A stretch of DNA of 64,000 bases from JBKBII01 sp046299415 (GCA_046299415.1 JBKBII010000001.1:186001-250000); one strand, 5' to 3'. Positions 54,810-64,000 are shown, numbered from the stretch's first letter. Translations and numbers: made by a program. The notes: a model not told the origin generated them from the letters alone.

Positions 54810-57659
54810 TCAGCGTGAGTCGAGCCATTCGCGCAGGCGATAGATCCACTCGTGGGCGTCGCGCGGTGAAAGTGAATCCGGATCGATGGATGCGATCCAC
54901 TCCGGAAGGACTGCTGCGAGTGACTGGGACGTGTCGGTGTCCGGCTTGGGCGACTTAGTGGATCCGGCGATGAGAGCTTCGTCATCAAGGGTCGCGGTAG
55001 CGATATCGTCGGTGAGGTCGGTAAACAAGTCGGGCTGGTTCGCGGTGCGTTCGCGTTCGAGAGCGGCGAGACGCGCGCGTGCTTCGCGCAGGACTGAAGC
55101 GGGGACGCCAGCCAACGCGGCGACTTGCAGTCCGAAGCTGCGGCCTGCAGGGCCGGGTTCGATACGATGCAGGAACGCGACACGTCCGCGGTCTTCGACT
55201 GCGGCAGAATGCAGATTGATGACGCCGTCTTCTCGTTCGGCGAGTGCCGTGAGCTCGAAGTAATGAGTGGCGAACAGGGTGTAGGCGCGATTGACGCGGG
55301 CAAGATGGCGAGCGGTGGCCCAGGCGAGCGCAAGTCCGTCGAAGGTTGATGTGCCGCGGCCAATTTCGTCCATCAGAACCAACGACTGCGGTGTCGCGTT
55401 GTGCAGGATACGCGCGGCCTCGGTCATTTCGACCATAAAGGTTGAGCGTCCCGAGCCGATATCGTCGGCGGCACCGATGCGCGAGAAAATGCGATCAATC
55501 GGGCCGATGCGCGCGGCGGCGGCGGGGACCGGAGCGCCGATATGAGCGAGGATCACGATCAATGCGGCTTGGCGCATGTACGTGGATTTACCGCCCATGT
55601 TGGGGCCGGTGATCAACAGTAGACGTCGGTCCGGAGTTATCTCGAGGTCGTTGGGGACGAAATCACGTCCGAGTGAGGCGGCGACGATCGGATGGCGTCC
55701 ACGTTGGATCGAGAGCCCCGGTGTTGCGTCAAGTAGCGGCAGCGTCCAGTCGTCGTCGGTCATCCGGTGCGCGAGCGTGAGCGAGGCATCAAGTTCGGCA
55801 AGCGCATCAGCGCGTGCGGTCAGATCTGGCAGGCTGGCAGTCAGTGTTTCCAGCCATTGATCGATCAAGACTTGTTCGCGAGACGCGGCAGCGATTTCAG
55901 CGGTGGCGGCTTCGCGCTCTAGTGTGATCAAGGGATCGAATGTGTAGCGTTCGGTGTGCTTGAGCGTTTGGCGGCGAATGTATTCGGGCGGGGCCTGATC
56001 GGCGGCGTTGCGAGGGAGTTCAACGAAGAAACCGTGTACCCGGTGACGCCCGATGCGAAGATTGGGGACCCCTAGGCGCTCACGTTCGCGCTGTTCAAGC
56101 GCTGCGCAGGCGTCGCGGGCGTGACGCTCGAAGTCTCGCAGGCGGTCGAGTTGGGCGTCGATGCCGGTGGTGATGATCCGGCCGTCGCCGAAGCGTGCCG
56201 GAAGAGGGTCAGAGAGCGTCCGAGCCAGTTGCGTGGTCAGCGCCAGCGGCGGCGCGAGCGTCGCCGCGAGATCAGCCAGCGCTTCGGTGTCATCGAATGC
56301 GCAGCATGTCTCCGCGGCGAGTGTTGCAAGTGCCGCTCCGATTCGCTCGGCGCGCTGCAAGGCTTCGACTAATCCTGCGAGATCGCGAGGCCTCGCTTGG
56401 TTGAGCGCCAGCCGGGTGGCGATTCGCTCGAGGTCGGGAAGGCCGACGAGAGCGTTTTCGATTAGTTCGATCGGTGATTGCGGCTCCGGGCTCGGTGGAT
56501 CTTCTTGATTGACTGGGTCGTGTCGGAGGGTTTGCGCGAGCGCAGCGATTCGGCGGCGGCGCGGCGCGAGCGCGGTGGGATCGCGCAGTGGTTCAGCAAG
56601 CCACGTCGCGATGCGGCGGGAGCCGAGCGCGGATCGAGCGCGGTCGAGCAGATCGAGAAGACTGCCTTCACGGCGACCATCGAGGCGTCGTACGAGTTCT
56701 AGATTGCGTTGGGTGATGGCATCGATTGTGAGACGGTGTCCGACCGGCTCGATCGCCAACGAGACAATCTGGTCGAGATCGCCGCGGAATCGGTCTTGCA
56801 CGTACGCGAGGAGCGCGCCGGCAGCTGCGATGCCGCCCGGTCGCCCGGCGACCCCGAAGCCCTCGAGATCGTTTGTGTTGAAATGTTCGCACAGGAGCCT
56901 TTCGGCGGATGTGGGATCGAAGTGCCAGTCGCCGAGGGTGATCCATCCGACTCGCCGCTGGCCGTCGATCGAGGCGTGATCAAGAAGTCCTCGCAGATGA
57001 CGGCCAGAGGATTCCGGAACAATGATTTCCCGCGGTTCGAGGCGTTCGATCTCCGCTCGCAAGCGCTCGATCTCGACACATTCGATGAGCGTGAAGCGCC
57101 CCGAGGCGAATTCGAGTACGGCGAGATCGTAACCGTGCTGTTGAGCGGTTGTGTCGGAAGATGGGGTGTTTTTGGGGGTTGAGCGGCGCGCGGTTTTAGC
57201 GTGGGCCTTGCGTGGTCGGATGGCAGCCATGCGCACGATTGATCGTGCATCGAGCAGACCTTCCTCGACTAGGGTGCCGGGCGTCACGACGCGAACGATG
57301 CGCCGTTCCACTGGACCTTTGGTGTTGCTTTTCCCGCCTCCGTTCTGCGTGTCGTTCTCCGTCGATTCGCTGATTTGCTCGCAGATCGCCACGGACTCGC
57401 CGCGCGCGATAAGACGGGCGAGGGTATTTTCGAGTGCGACGACGGGAACACCCGCCATGGCGATGGGCTCACCGGCCGATTCGCCGCGCTGGGTCAGCGT
57501 GATGTCGAGCAGTGAGGCAGCGCGACGGGCGTCGTCGTGAAACAATTCGTAGAAATCGCCCATGCGGTAAAGCAGAAGGACGTCCGGCACTTCGCTTTTG
57601 ATGCGCCAGTATTGCTGCATCATCGGCGTGTGTTGAGTGAGGTCTTTTTCGTCAATCAC
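54810..57659 (-). CDS. mutS: DNA mismatch repair protein MutS
   Basis: Recognises mismatches and recruits MutL. The mismatch-binding motif YRMGDFYELF lies near residue 30. Then the connector, a lever/clamp region, and the ATPase: Walker A TGPNMGGKST (near 685), Walker B LVLMDEIGRGTSTFDGLALAW, and THYFEL. I choose GTG at 57659, since the frame upstream (another 25 codons) is not family-like. That gives 949 residues, longer than E. coli (853), through inserts: a charged segment (TARRSTPKNTPSSDTTAQ) around residues 165-185 and an extended linker before the C-terminal end. Confidence 0.96.
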   Translation of the reverse strand: MIDEKDLTQHTPMMQQYWRIKSEVPDVLLLYRMGDFYELFHDDARRAASLLDITLTQRGESAGEPIAMAGVPVVALENTLARLIARGESVAICEQISESTENDTQNGGGKSNTKGPVERRIVRVVTPGTLVEEGLLDARSIVRMAAIRPRKAHAKTARRSTPKNTPSSDTTAQQHGYDLAVLEFASGRFTLIECVEIERLRAEIERLEPREIIVPESSGRHLRGLLDHASIDGQRRVGWITLGDWHFDPTSAERLLCEHFNTNDLEGFGVAGRPGGIAAAGALLAYVQDRFRGDLDQIVSLAIEPVGHRLTIDAITQRNLELVRRLDGRREGSLLDLLDRARSALGSRRIATWLAEPLRDPTALAPRRRRIAALAQTLRHDPVNQEDPPSPEPQSPIELIENALVGLPDLERIATRLALNQARPRDLAGLVEALQRAERIGAALATLAAETCCAFDDTEALADLAATLAPPLALTTQLARTLSDPLPARFGDGRIITTGIDAQLDRLRDFERHARDACAALEQRERERLGVPNLRIGRHRVHGFFVELPRNAADQAPPEYIRRQTLKHTERYTFDPLITLEREAATAEIAAASREQVLIDQWLETLTASLPDLTARADALAELDASLTLAHRMTDDDWTLPLLDATPGLSIQRGRHPIVAASLGRDFVPNDLEITPDRRLLLITGPNMGGKSTYMRQAALIVILAHIGAPVPAAAARIGPIDRIFSRIGAADDIGSGRSTFMVEMTEAARILHNATPQSLVLMDEIGRGTSTFDGLALAWATARHLARVNRAYTLFATHYFELTALAEREDGVINLHSAAVEDRGRVAFLHRIEPGPAGRSFGLQVAALAGVPASVLREARARLAALERERTANQPDLFTDLTDDIATATLDDEALIAGSTKSPKPDTDTSQSLAAVLPEWIASIDPDSLSPRDAHEWIYRLREWLDSR

Positions 57660-58029
57660 GGATCGTCTTCTGGAATGGTTTGGGGCTGATCTTTGGGGGC
57701 AGTGGTTGCGGGAATCGTCAGGACCGAATCCCACTAGCTTAATCGCTGAGACGGTGTGAGCATGATCGAACGACTAGTGGCAGTGCAGCGCGAGTGTCCC
57801 CGTCACGGTGAGAGTGGACTGCCGATTTTCGCGTGCTGGACCTGATCAAGGCCGAAAATCGGGTGACCGAGGTCCCAGTTGGTCATGAGGCGATGAGTTT
57901 GTTGAAAAAGGCGTGTGCCGCCTCGACGTTGCGTATTCGATTGGCGATGCTCACCGTATTGAAACGTTGCGGAAGGCGTCTTGAGCGCGGACGGAGTGAA
58001 ATTCCCGAGCGTCAGGGGTTTCGAACTGT
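57660..58029. other. Gap mutS-pncC (divergent)
   Basis: 370 bases between divergent genes. No gene is seen; promoters for both are expected. Confidence 0.4.
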
Positions 58030-58566
58030 ATGAAAAAAGGCGAAACGATGGGATCCGAGGCAGTGAGCGCAACGGTTGATCGTCTGGCCCTAGAACTCGT
58101 ACACCGTTGTGCCCGTATGGTGACCGCCGAGTCATGCACCGGTGGCGGCGTGGCCGTTGCTTTGACTGATCGAGTGGGCAGTTCGGCTTGGTTTGAATGT
58201 GGGTACGTCACCTATTCAAACGCGGCCAAGCAGCGTGATCTGGGTGTGCCTGAAGCGTTGATTCGAGAGCATGGCGCCGTGAGCGTCGAGGTCGCTGGGG
58301 CGATGGCGGAGGGGGCGGCACGGCGCGCGGGGTGTGCCTACGCCGTCGCGATCAGCGGTATCGCGGGCCCTGGTGGCGCTACGCCCGGAAAGCCGGTTGG
58401 AACCGTGTGCTTCGGTTTTTATCTTGAGGGGCGGTTGATTGGTGAAAGACATCATTTCGATGGGGATCGGGACGCCGTTCGCAGCGCAGCTGTGCGTCAT
58501 ACGCTCGATCGCTTGCTCGAGTTGATCGAGTCGGCCGGTGCTTCGAGCGACAGCAGTTCGCGGTAA
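58030..58566 (+). CDS. pncC: Nicotinamide-nucleotide amidohydrolase PncC (CinA C-terminal domain)
   Basis: Deamidates nicotinamide mononucleotide to recycle NAD. Single-domain form of 178 residues: TAESCTGGGVA (Ser35 region), FECGYVTYSNAAKQRDLGV, and AVAISGIAGPGGATPGKPVGTV. Located just upstream of recA, the typical place for cinA/pncC. An alternative start at 58048 (MGSEAV) would remove six residues. Confidence 0.95.
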   Translation: MKKGETMGSEAVSATVDRLALELVHRCARMVTAESCTGGGVAVALTDRVGSSAWFECGYVTYSNAAKQRDLGVPEALIREHGAVSVEVAGAMAEGAARRAGCAYAVAISGIAGPGGATPGKPVGTVCFGFYLEGRLIGERHHFDGDRDAVRSAAVRHTLDRLLELIESAGASSDSSSR

Positions 58567-58849
58567 ACGTCTATCACCGCGAATAAAGTCAGATGTCGGG
58601 TTTCTTTGCGGTGCCCGCGTTGGCCATTCGCCGAGGATGCCTCCAACCCACGTCCAACGTTCGATACGAAACATCCGGGCTGATAGTGGCTCGGATGGTG
58701 GCCTCAGATCAAGATGAAGCCGAGATCGCGGAAAGAAGGTCTTTCGTTTCGAGCGCTCGTGCTTTAGTTGTCAAGTCCAGGCTCGGGGCTCGCTTCGTTG
58801 ATTCAAGATCCGTTTTTTGGCCCGTTTTGCCGTGGCCGATTTCCAAAGA

Positions 58850-58865
58850 CTGTTTACATGAACAG
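58850..58865 (+). promoter_or_regulatory. LexA (SOS) box upstream of recA
   Basis: CTG-N10-CAG: CTGTTTACATGAACAG, in a palindromic context ACTGT...ACAGT. Its centre overlaps a -35-like TTTACA (58853-58858), which is 18 bases from a -10-like TATACT (58877-58882). The classic gammaproteobacterial SOS operator, 45 bases before the recA start. Confidence 0.9.
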
Positions 58866-58909
58866 TTGCTAAACCCTATACTGCTGGAACTTCGAACCGA
58901 GAGACCAAG

Positions 58910-59950
58910 ATGGACGACAATCGCAAAAAAGCCTTGGGCGCCGCGTTGGCTCAGATCGAGCGGCAATTCGGCAAGGGCGCCGTGATGCGCATGGGTGACG
59001 GCCAGGCCGTGCGCGATATCGAGTCGATCTCGACGGGTTCGTTGACGCTGGATGTCGCTCTCGGTATCGGCGGATTACCACGCGGCCGCATCGTCGAAAT
59101 TTACGGGCCAGAGTCCTCGGGTAAGACAACGTTGACGCTGCAGGTGATCGCTGAATCACAAAAGATGGGTGGCACGGCGGCATTCGTTGACGCCGAGCAC
59201 GCACTTGATCCTTCGTATGCGGAAAAACTGGGCGTCAATGTCGACGACTTGTTGGTCTCGCAGCCTGACACTGGCGAGCAGGCGCTGGAAATCGCGGATA
59301 TGTTGGTGCGCTCAGGTGCTGTCGATATCGTCGTTATCGATTCGGTTGCGGCGCTGACGCCGAAAGCTGAAATCGAGGGCGAGATGGGGGACGCGCACGT
59401 CGGTTTGCAGGCTCGACTGATGTCTCAGGCGCTCAGAAAACTGACGGCAAACATAAAAAAATCAAATACATTGGTTATTTTTATCAATCAGATTCGGATG
59501 AAAATCGGGGTCATGTTTGGTAACCCAGAGACAACAACCGGGGGCAATGCGCTGAAGTTCTATGCCTCGGTGCGGTTGGACATTCGTCGTATCGGCGCCA
59601 TCAAACGCGGCGATGAAGTGATCGGCAACGAGACTCGCGTGAAGGTGGTGAAAAACAAAATGGCGCCGCCGTTCAAACAGGCGGAGTTCGAAATTCTGTA
59701 CGGCGAAGGTATTTCGCGAGTCGGTGAGATCATCGATCTGGGCGTGCAACATGGCTTGATCGACAAAGCCGGCGCTTGGTACTCATATCAAGGCGACAGA
59801 ATTGGTCAGGGCAAAGATAACGCGCGCCAGTTCATGAAGGAGCATCCGGAACTGGCCCGGGATATCGAGCGTCAGTTACGCAGTTTGATGTTGCCGACCA
59901 CCGTTTGTGCTGATGCGAGCGATGAAGCCGTTTTAGAACCGTCTGATTGA
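58910..59950 (+). CDS. recA: Recombinase RecA
   Basis: ATP-dependent strand-exchange protein and SOS co-protease. Walker A GPESSGKTT (66-74), VDAEHALDP, VDDLLVSQPDTGEQALEI, MSQALRKLTANIKKSNTLVI and the loop MFGNPETTTGGNALKFYAS are near-identical to known RecA. 346 residues, ending in an acidic tail. Follows an SOS box and is followed by recX. Confidence 0.98.
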   Translation: MDDNRKKALGAALAQIERQFGKGAVMRMGDGQAVRDIESISTGSLTLDVALGIGGLPRGRIVEIYGPESSGKTTLTLQVIAESQKMGGTAAFVDAEHALDPSYAEKLGVNVDDLLVSQPDTGEQALEIADMLVRSGAVDIVVIDSVAALTPKAEIEGEMGDAHVGLQARLMSQALRKLTANIKKSNTLVIFINQIRMKIGVMFGNPETTTGGNALKFYASVRLDIRRIGAIKRGDEVIGNETRVKVVKNKMAPPFKQAEFEILYGEGISRVGEIIDLGVQHGLIDKAGAWYSYQGDRIGQGKDNARQFMKEHPELARDIERQLRSLMLPTTVCADASDEAVLEPSD

Positions 59951-60286
59951 TCGTCGTCCAGAAGGATTTGCTCGCGGCTTGTCGCATGGCCATGCGTGCT
60001 TGCATGTCCATGAGTGATTGATCCGGTCGCCGTGCCGGTAGTCGAACTCACGGGACTCCGATACAAGCAGCAAAGGGGGGAGCCCCGAGGATCGCTTTTT
60101 GTGAGGCGTGGCCTTCGATTTGACGACAGTTGCGAGGCATCGCTTTGCGGTGAGCGCCTCATGGCGAAGATTGAATGATGCGGCTGGAATGCGCGTGAGC
60201 CGGAAGGCCCTCGGTTCAGTGTTTGTCGAACGGAGTGGGTAGGCCCTGGGATTGGCTACGGTCGGTGAGGGTCGGCGAGTTGGAAA
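59951..60286 (+). other. Gap recA-recX
   Basis: 336 bases. Contains a 14-base perfect palindrome CGCATGGCCATGCG at 59983-59996. No clear terminator; readthrough into recX is therefore plausible. Confidence 0.4.
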
Positions 60287-61063
60287 TTGCGGGATGCGAG
60301 CTGGGACGATCGAGGCCTTGATTTGAAATCACCCAAGCGAAAGCGTTCGGTGCCATCCGTCGACCCTGATGATCCGCAGGCGGCGTTTGATGCTGGACTC
60401 AGGCTTCTGGCTCGGCGCGAGCATTCTCGGCGCGAGCTTGATCGCAAATTGACGAGTCGGCGTTTCACTGTATCTGCGATCGGGTGTGCGCTGGATTCGC
60501 TCGAGGCGGCTGGATATCTCGATGAACAACGTTTTGCCGAGATGATCGTTCGTCATCGTCGTGATTCCGCTTATGGTCCGGTGAGGATCCGTGTGGAGTT
60601 GGGGCAGCATGGTGTGCCTGAGTCCGTCGTCACCGACGCAGTGAAATCGGTCAGCGAGGAGGCATGGTTGACTGCGCTTTGTGGATGGCTGACGCGTCGG
60701 CGTGAGAGCGAGATCGAGTCCTTCCAGAAGGCTTCTTTGAAGCGTCGATCGCAGCGCCGCGCAAGGCGGGCCTTGAGCTCAATCAGGAAGCCGCGGCACT
60801 CATCTGGTGGCTTGTCTAAGGTTGAAGACCTAAAGTTTTGGGATTCTTCGGAGCCGGGCGTCGAAATGACGATCGATCCTGATGGTTCTGATCTAGACCC
60901 AACCGACCCAGCGTCGGTTGATCCGAGTATGACCGTACAGCCCGATTGGCTTGAGGCTCGCTTGGTTGAACTCGCTCTCGCGCGCGGTTTTTCTCGCGAT
61001 CAGGCAGTGACCGCTGTCAAGATGTTGACGGTGGGCACTGAAAACGCTGAAGCGATCGACTGA
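60287..61063 (+). CDS. recX: Regulatory protein RecX with central insert
   Basis: RecX binds RecA filaments and limits their extension. The N-terminal helical repeats are clear (LRLLARREHSRRELDRKLTS, residues ~37-57, and ALDSLEAAGYLDEQRFAEMI). Before the final helices (EARLVELALARGFSRDQAVTAV) lies an insert of about 75 residues, basic then acidic (RRSQRRARRALSSIRKP, DPDGSDLDPTDPAS), not present in standard ~150-residue RecX. The start is uncertain: TTG at 60287 or TTG at 60323. Directly after recA as usual. Confidence 0.88.
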   Translation: MRDASWDDRGLDLKSPKRKRSVPSVDPDDPQAAFDAGLRLLARREHSRRELDRKLTSRRFTVSAIGCALDSLEAAGYLDEQRFAEMIVRHRRDSAYGPVRIRVELGQHGVPESVVTDAVKSVSEEAWLTALCGWLTRRRESEIESFQKASLKRRSQRRARRALSSIRKPRHSSGGLSKVEDLKFWDSSEPGVEMTIDPDGSDLDPTDPASVDPSMTVQPDWLEARLVELALARGFSRDQAVTAVKMLTVGTENAEAID

Positions 61064-61481
61064 GGTTTTGGTCATGCCCCTCACCAGACCATGTTAACGG
61101 ACCGGCGCAATGTGTCAGGTGCAGATCGCTTGTGGATCCAAGCGGTGGCTTTCAATGTCGTCTTGAGTAGATGCTGAAGAAAGCGGCGAGCTGAATGTTG
61201 CGAGAAGCGTTCGGAGCTGACCCGCGAGACATCAAGCCGGTCAGCGGGGTAACGATCCTCGCCAATGGATACGCTGCTTCGGCTTGGCCGTTTACTTTAT
61301 TGGCACTGGCGCAATCGACTGGCAACCGATGGGCGCACTTTGGTTGCGTCGCGACGATTATTGAGCCTAATTGAGACGGCAGACCGAGCGCGCGCTGGCT
61401 TGACGGGTCGGTACGGCGAGGCTGCGTGTTGCAGCCTGCGTGGTATCCTTAGCGTTTCCACTTGACCTGTGTGCCCGCACC
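61064..61481 (+). other. Gap recX-alaS
   Basis: 418 bases. A 66-codon frame (ATG 61265 to 61465) is open on the plus strand but has no motif, and I do not call it. No clean promoter for alaS could be read. Confidence 0.35.
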
Positions 61482-64000
61482 ATGCAGAGCGCCGAAATAC
61501 GCCGTAAATTCCTCGATTACTTCGCCGATCAGGGCCATACACCCGTGCCATCGAGTGCGTTGGTGCCGGCCGACGATCCGACGCTGCTGTTCACGAACTC
61601 CGGGATGGTCCAGTTCAAGGACGTTTTCCTCGGTCGTGAATCGCGTCCGTATGTTCGAGCGTGCTCAAGTCAGCGTTGCCTACGCGCAGGCGGAAAGCAC
61701 AACGATCTCGAAAACGTTGGGTATACCGCTCGGCACCACACGTTTTTTGAAATGCTGGGTAATTTCTCGTTCGGTGACTACTTCAAAGAAGATGCTGTAC
61801 GCTTTGCGTGGGCGTTTTTGACTGAGGTCATCGGGCTGCCGCCGGAAAAGCTTTGGGTCACGATCTACCACGATGACGACGAAGCGCATCGCGCCTGGAC
61901 GCAGGGTGTGGGTGTCGACCCTGAGCGGGTGCTACGAATTGGGGATAAGCCAGGTGGTGGCTCTGATAACTTCTGGCAGATGGGCGACACTGGTCCATGC
62001 GGCCCGTGCACCGAGATTTTCTTCGATCATGGTCCAGAGGTGCCCGGTGGTTTGCCAGGAACGCCGGACGAGGACGGTGATCGGTATATCGAGATCTGGA
62101 ATCTCGTGTTCATGCAGTTCGAGCGGGATGCTGAGGGGCGGCTGCACCCATTGCCGCGGCCTTCGGTCGATACGGGCATGGGCCTCGAGCGGCTGGCTGC
62201 GGTCTTGCAGCGCGTTCATTCGAACTATGAGATCGATCTTTTTCGAAAATTGATCGCTGCCGCGCGTGCAGAAATCGGCTGTGCCGAGCACGATGGGCCG
62301 TCTTTGCGAGTCATCGCTGATCACTTGCGTTCGGTGAGTTTTTTGATCGTCGATGGCGTGATGCCGTCGAACGAGGGTCGCGGCTACGTATTGCGGCGCA
62401 TTTTGCGGCGCGCGGCGCGGCACGGTCACAAATTGGGCCGCGATACGCCGTTTCTACATCGCCTGGTGCCCGCTCTGGTGGCCGAAATGGGTGAGGCTTA
62501 CCCTGAACTTGAACGTCAGCAAGCAGTGATCGAGCAGGCCGTTCGTGCCGAAGAGGAGCGCTTCGCCGAGACGTTGGCTACAGGCATGACTTTGCTCGAT
62601 CGAGCGCTGACACAGGATACCGGCGGCACGATCCGTGGTGAGACTGTTTTTCAGCTGTATGACACGTACGGGTTTCCGGTTGACCTAACGGCAGACATTG
62701 CCCGTGAGCGGGGTCTGGCGATCGATCTTGAGGGTTTTGATCGCGAAATGGACAAGCAGCGTTCGCGTGCTCGAGCGGCGAGTCATTTTGCGCAAGACCA
62801 AGCCCTGGATGTCACCGGTGATACGTGTTTCGTAGGCTATGAGTGCCTCGAAAGTGACGCCCGGGTGGTCGGCTTGTTTGTTGATCAATCGCCAGCTCAA
62901 CACGTGAGCGTCGGCACGCAGGCCGTCGTGGTTCTGGATATCACGCCCTTTTATGCAGAATCTGGCGGTCAGGTGGGTGACGTCGGCGAGTTGCGATGGG
63001 CTGGTGGGCGTTTTCGCGTCGACGATACTCGTAAACAGGGCGCCGTCCATCTGCATTTCGGGGTGGTCGAGAGCGGTATTCTTGAGCCGGAGACAAAGGT
63101 TGCGGCAGTGGTCACGGGGCCGCGCCGTGACGCGATTCGCCGGCACCATTCGGCGACGCATCTCTTACACAAGTCCTTGCGCGATGTATTGGGCAACCAC
63201 GTGACCCAGAAGGGGTCACTGGTGACGGCTGATCGACTGCGTTTTGACTTTTCTCACCAAGAACCACTCAGTCCTGAACAACGAGCCGAAGTCGAACGTC
63301 GGGTGAGGGCTGAAATACTCGCGAACGTCGCAACAGATGCGGTCGAGATGTCGATGGATGAAGCGTTGACGTCTGGCGCAATGGCGTTGTTCGGCGAAAA
63401 GTACGGCGATCGCGTTCGCGTGCTGACGATTGGATCTTCGGTTGAGTTGTGTGGTGGTACACATGTGACACGAACCGGGGACATCGGCGCGTTCTGCATT
63501 GTGAGTGAGTCAGGAGTGGCGTCGGGCGTGCGCAGGATCGAAGCGGTGGCGGGCGAAGTGGCGACGCGCTGGATCGATGAGCGGCTAGCGTTGCTCGATA
63601 GTTTGGCCGAACGGATGAAAACAGGCGCCGAGGAATTGCCCGAGCGTATCGATCAGTTGATAGACCGGGCGCGCGCGGCTGAACGCGAGATCGAGCGAAT
63701 TCGGGCGCTCGAAGCGGCGCGCGAAGGTCGCGCGGCGGCCGAGCGGGCCGTGTGGATCGGTGATGTCGCGGTGTTGGCGACACGGGCAGACGGGCTCGAT
63801 GCGAAGGCTTTGCGAGAAATGGCTGACGGCTTGCGTGATCGGCTCGGTCGCGCTGCGATCGTCATTGGATCGACTCAGGCCGATGGTCGCGTCCAGCTGG
63901 TTGCGACGGTGAGCAAGGTGGAGAGCAAGATCGTCCCGGCTGGTCCATTAGTAGCGCATGTTGCGGGACTCGTGGGTGGAAAAGGCGGTGGCAGACCCGA
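61482..64000 (+). CDS. alaS: Alanyl-tRNA synthetase, 3' end cut by window
   Basis: Charges tRNA-Ala and edits mischarged products. Read codon by codon the frame is intact from ATG 61482 to the window end (839 codons plus two bases). Motifs: SQRCLRAGGKHNDLENVG, RHHTFFEMLGNFSFGDYF, MGDTGPCGPCTEIFFD and GMGLERLAAVLQ. The editing domain has HHSATHLLH (residues 555-563) and LCGGTH (Cys657-His661), which bind zinc. The DHHA1 end begins GGKGGGRP, so about 35 residues are missing. Confidence 0.98.
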   Translation, partial: MQSAEIRRKFLDYFADQGHTPVPSSALVPADDPTLLFTNSGMVQFKDVFLGRESRPYVRACSSQRCLRAGGKHNDLENVGYTARHHTFFEMLGNFSFGDYFKEDAVRFAWAFLTEVIGLPPEKLWVTIYHDDDEAHRAWTQGVGVDPERVLRIGDKPGGGSDNFWQMGDTGPCGPCTEIFFDHGPEVPGGLPGTPDEDGDRYIEIWNLVFMQFERDAEGRLHPLPRPSVDTGMGLERLAAVLQRVHSNYEIDLFRKLIAAARAEIGCAEHDGPSLRVIADHLRSVSFLIVDGVMPSNEGRGYVLRRILRRAARHGHKLGRDTPFLHRLVPALVAEMGEAYPELERQQAVIEQAVRAEEERFAETLATGMTLLDRALTQDTGGTIRGETVFQLYDTYGFPVDLTADIARERGLAIDLEGFDREMDKQRSRARAASHFAQDQALDVTGDTCFVGYECLESDARVVGLFVDQSPAQHVSVGTQAVVVLDITPFYAESGGQVGDVGELRWAGGRFRVDDTRKQGAVHLHFGVVESGILEPETKVAAVVTGPRRDAIRRHHSATHLLHKSLRDVLGNHVTQKGSLVTADRLRFDFSHQEPLSPEQRAEVERRVRAEILANVATDAVEMSMDEALTSGAMALFGEKYGDRVRVLTIGSSVELCGGTHVTRTGDIGAFCIVSESGVASGVRRIEAVAGEVATRWIDERLALLDSLAERMKTGAEELPERIDQLIDRARAAEREIERIRALEAAREGRAAAERAVWIGDVAVLATRADGLDAKALREMADGLRDRLGRAAIVIGSTQADGRVQLVATVSKVESKIVPAGPLVAHVAGLVGGKGGGRP

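Noticed and set aside
57660..57734. Upstream ATG for MutS
   Set aside because: The extra 25 residues are Arg/Ser/His-rich and unlike MutS; GTG at 57659 begins at the conserved part.
59983..59996. Palindrome CGCATGGCCATGCG as a regulatory site
   Set aside because: It is short, lies after recA, has no partner and no T-run, so I see no function.
61482..64000. Possible frameshift in alaS, because no complete frame ends inside the window
   Set aside because: Reading the codons shows one uninterrupted frame with all motifs to the window end; it is only cut by the boundary.
1..64000. Frequent GCGATCGC-like octamers (as in cyanobacterial HIP1)
   Set aside because: The gene set is proteobacterial and the octamers are explained by frequent Asp-Arg (GAT CGC) codon pairs in GC-rich genes; I could not count them against expectation.

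Overview
This 64 kb window is GC-rich chromosomal DNA, most likely from a gammaproteobacterium. Three classic gene orders support this: frr-uppS-cdsA-dxr-rseP-bamA-skp-lpxD-fabZ-lpxA; rne divergent from rluC followed by a HAD phosphatase and sppA; and mutS/fdxA next to cinA(pncC)-recA-recX-alaS. Gram-negative envelope genes and a modABC operon fit the same picture. I cannot name a genus from the sequence alone.

Layout. 0-12.2 kb is one long envelope operon: ribosome recycling, undecaprenyl-PP synthesis, CDP-DAG synthesis, DXP reductoisomerase, the site-2 protease RseP, the outer-membrane assembly protein BamA, a Skp-like chaperone, then LpxD, FabZ and LpxA. lpxB does not follow; a metallo-beta-lactamase hydrolase and a Cys-based phosphatase come next (12.2-14.2 kb). 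14.2-18.3 kb holds two possible membrane micro-peptides, tRNA-Arg(CCU), an unknown small protein, a Sel1-repeat protein and an orphan PhoU with a clear terminator. 18.5-26.1 kb carries SelO, an HNH protein, a PAS-GGDEF-EAL protein, a DUF533 protein and a BASS/arsenic-type transporter. 26.4-29.6 kb is modABC with a ModE-like site. 29.8-30.5 kb has a GDCCVxC protein and tRNA-Val(GAC), flanked by short tandem repeats. 30.7-34.6 kb groups a tPilZ-like protein, an EAL phosphodiesterase and a FleQ-type regulator, so it looks like a c-di-GMP module. 34.8-37.9 kb has a lipoprotein, a very small ORF, a DUF202 protein and a UMF1-type MFS transporter. 38-42.8 kb is an RND permease and its adaptor. 43.7-53 kb is rne, a 1.4 kb gap, rluC, a HAD phosphatase, sppA and a SIMPL protein. 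53.1-53.95 kb is a GDT1/TMEM165-family Mn exporter behind a manganese riboswitch (yybP-ykoY). 54.4-64 kb is fdxA, mutS, pncC, recA with an SOS box, recX and alaS, which runs off the window end.

The window is mainly core genome, with no phage, IS element or CRISPR array seen. Its most distinctive property is that many normally compact housekeeping proteins (UppS, Skp, LpxD, RluC, RecX, the DUF202 protein, the RND permease) carry long low-complexity tails or inserts, and intergenic gaps are large. The best regulatory discoveries are the Mn riboswitch, the recA SOS box and the ModE-like box. Starts were chosen by reading frames, Shine-Dalgarno-like sequences and family length; none was verified by search.
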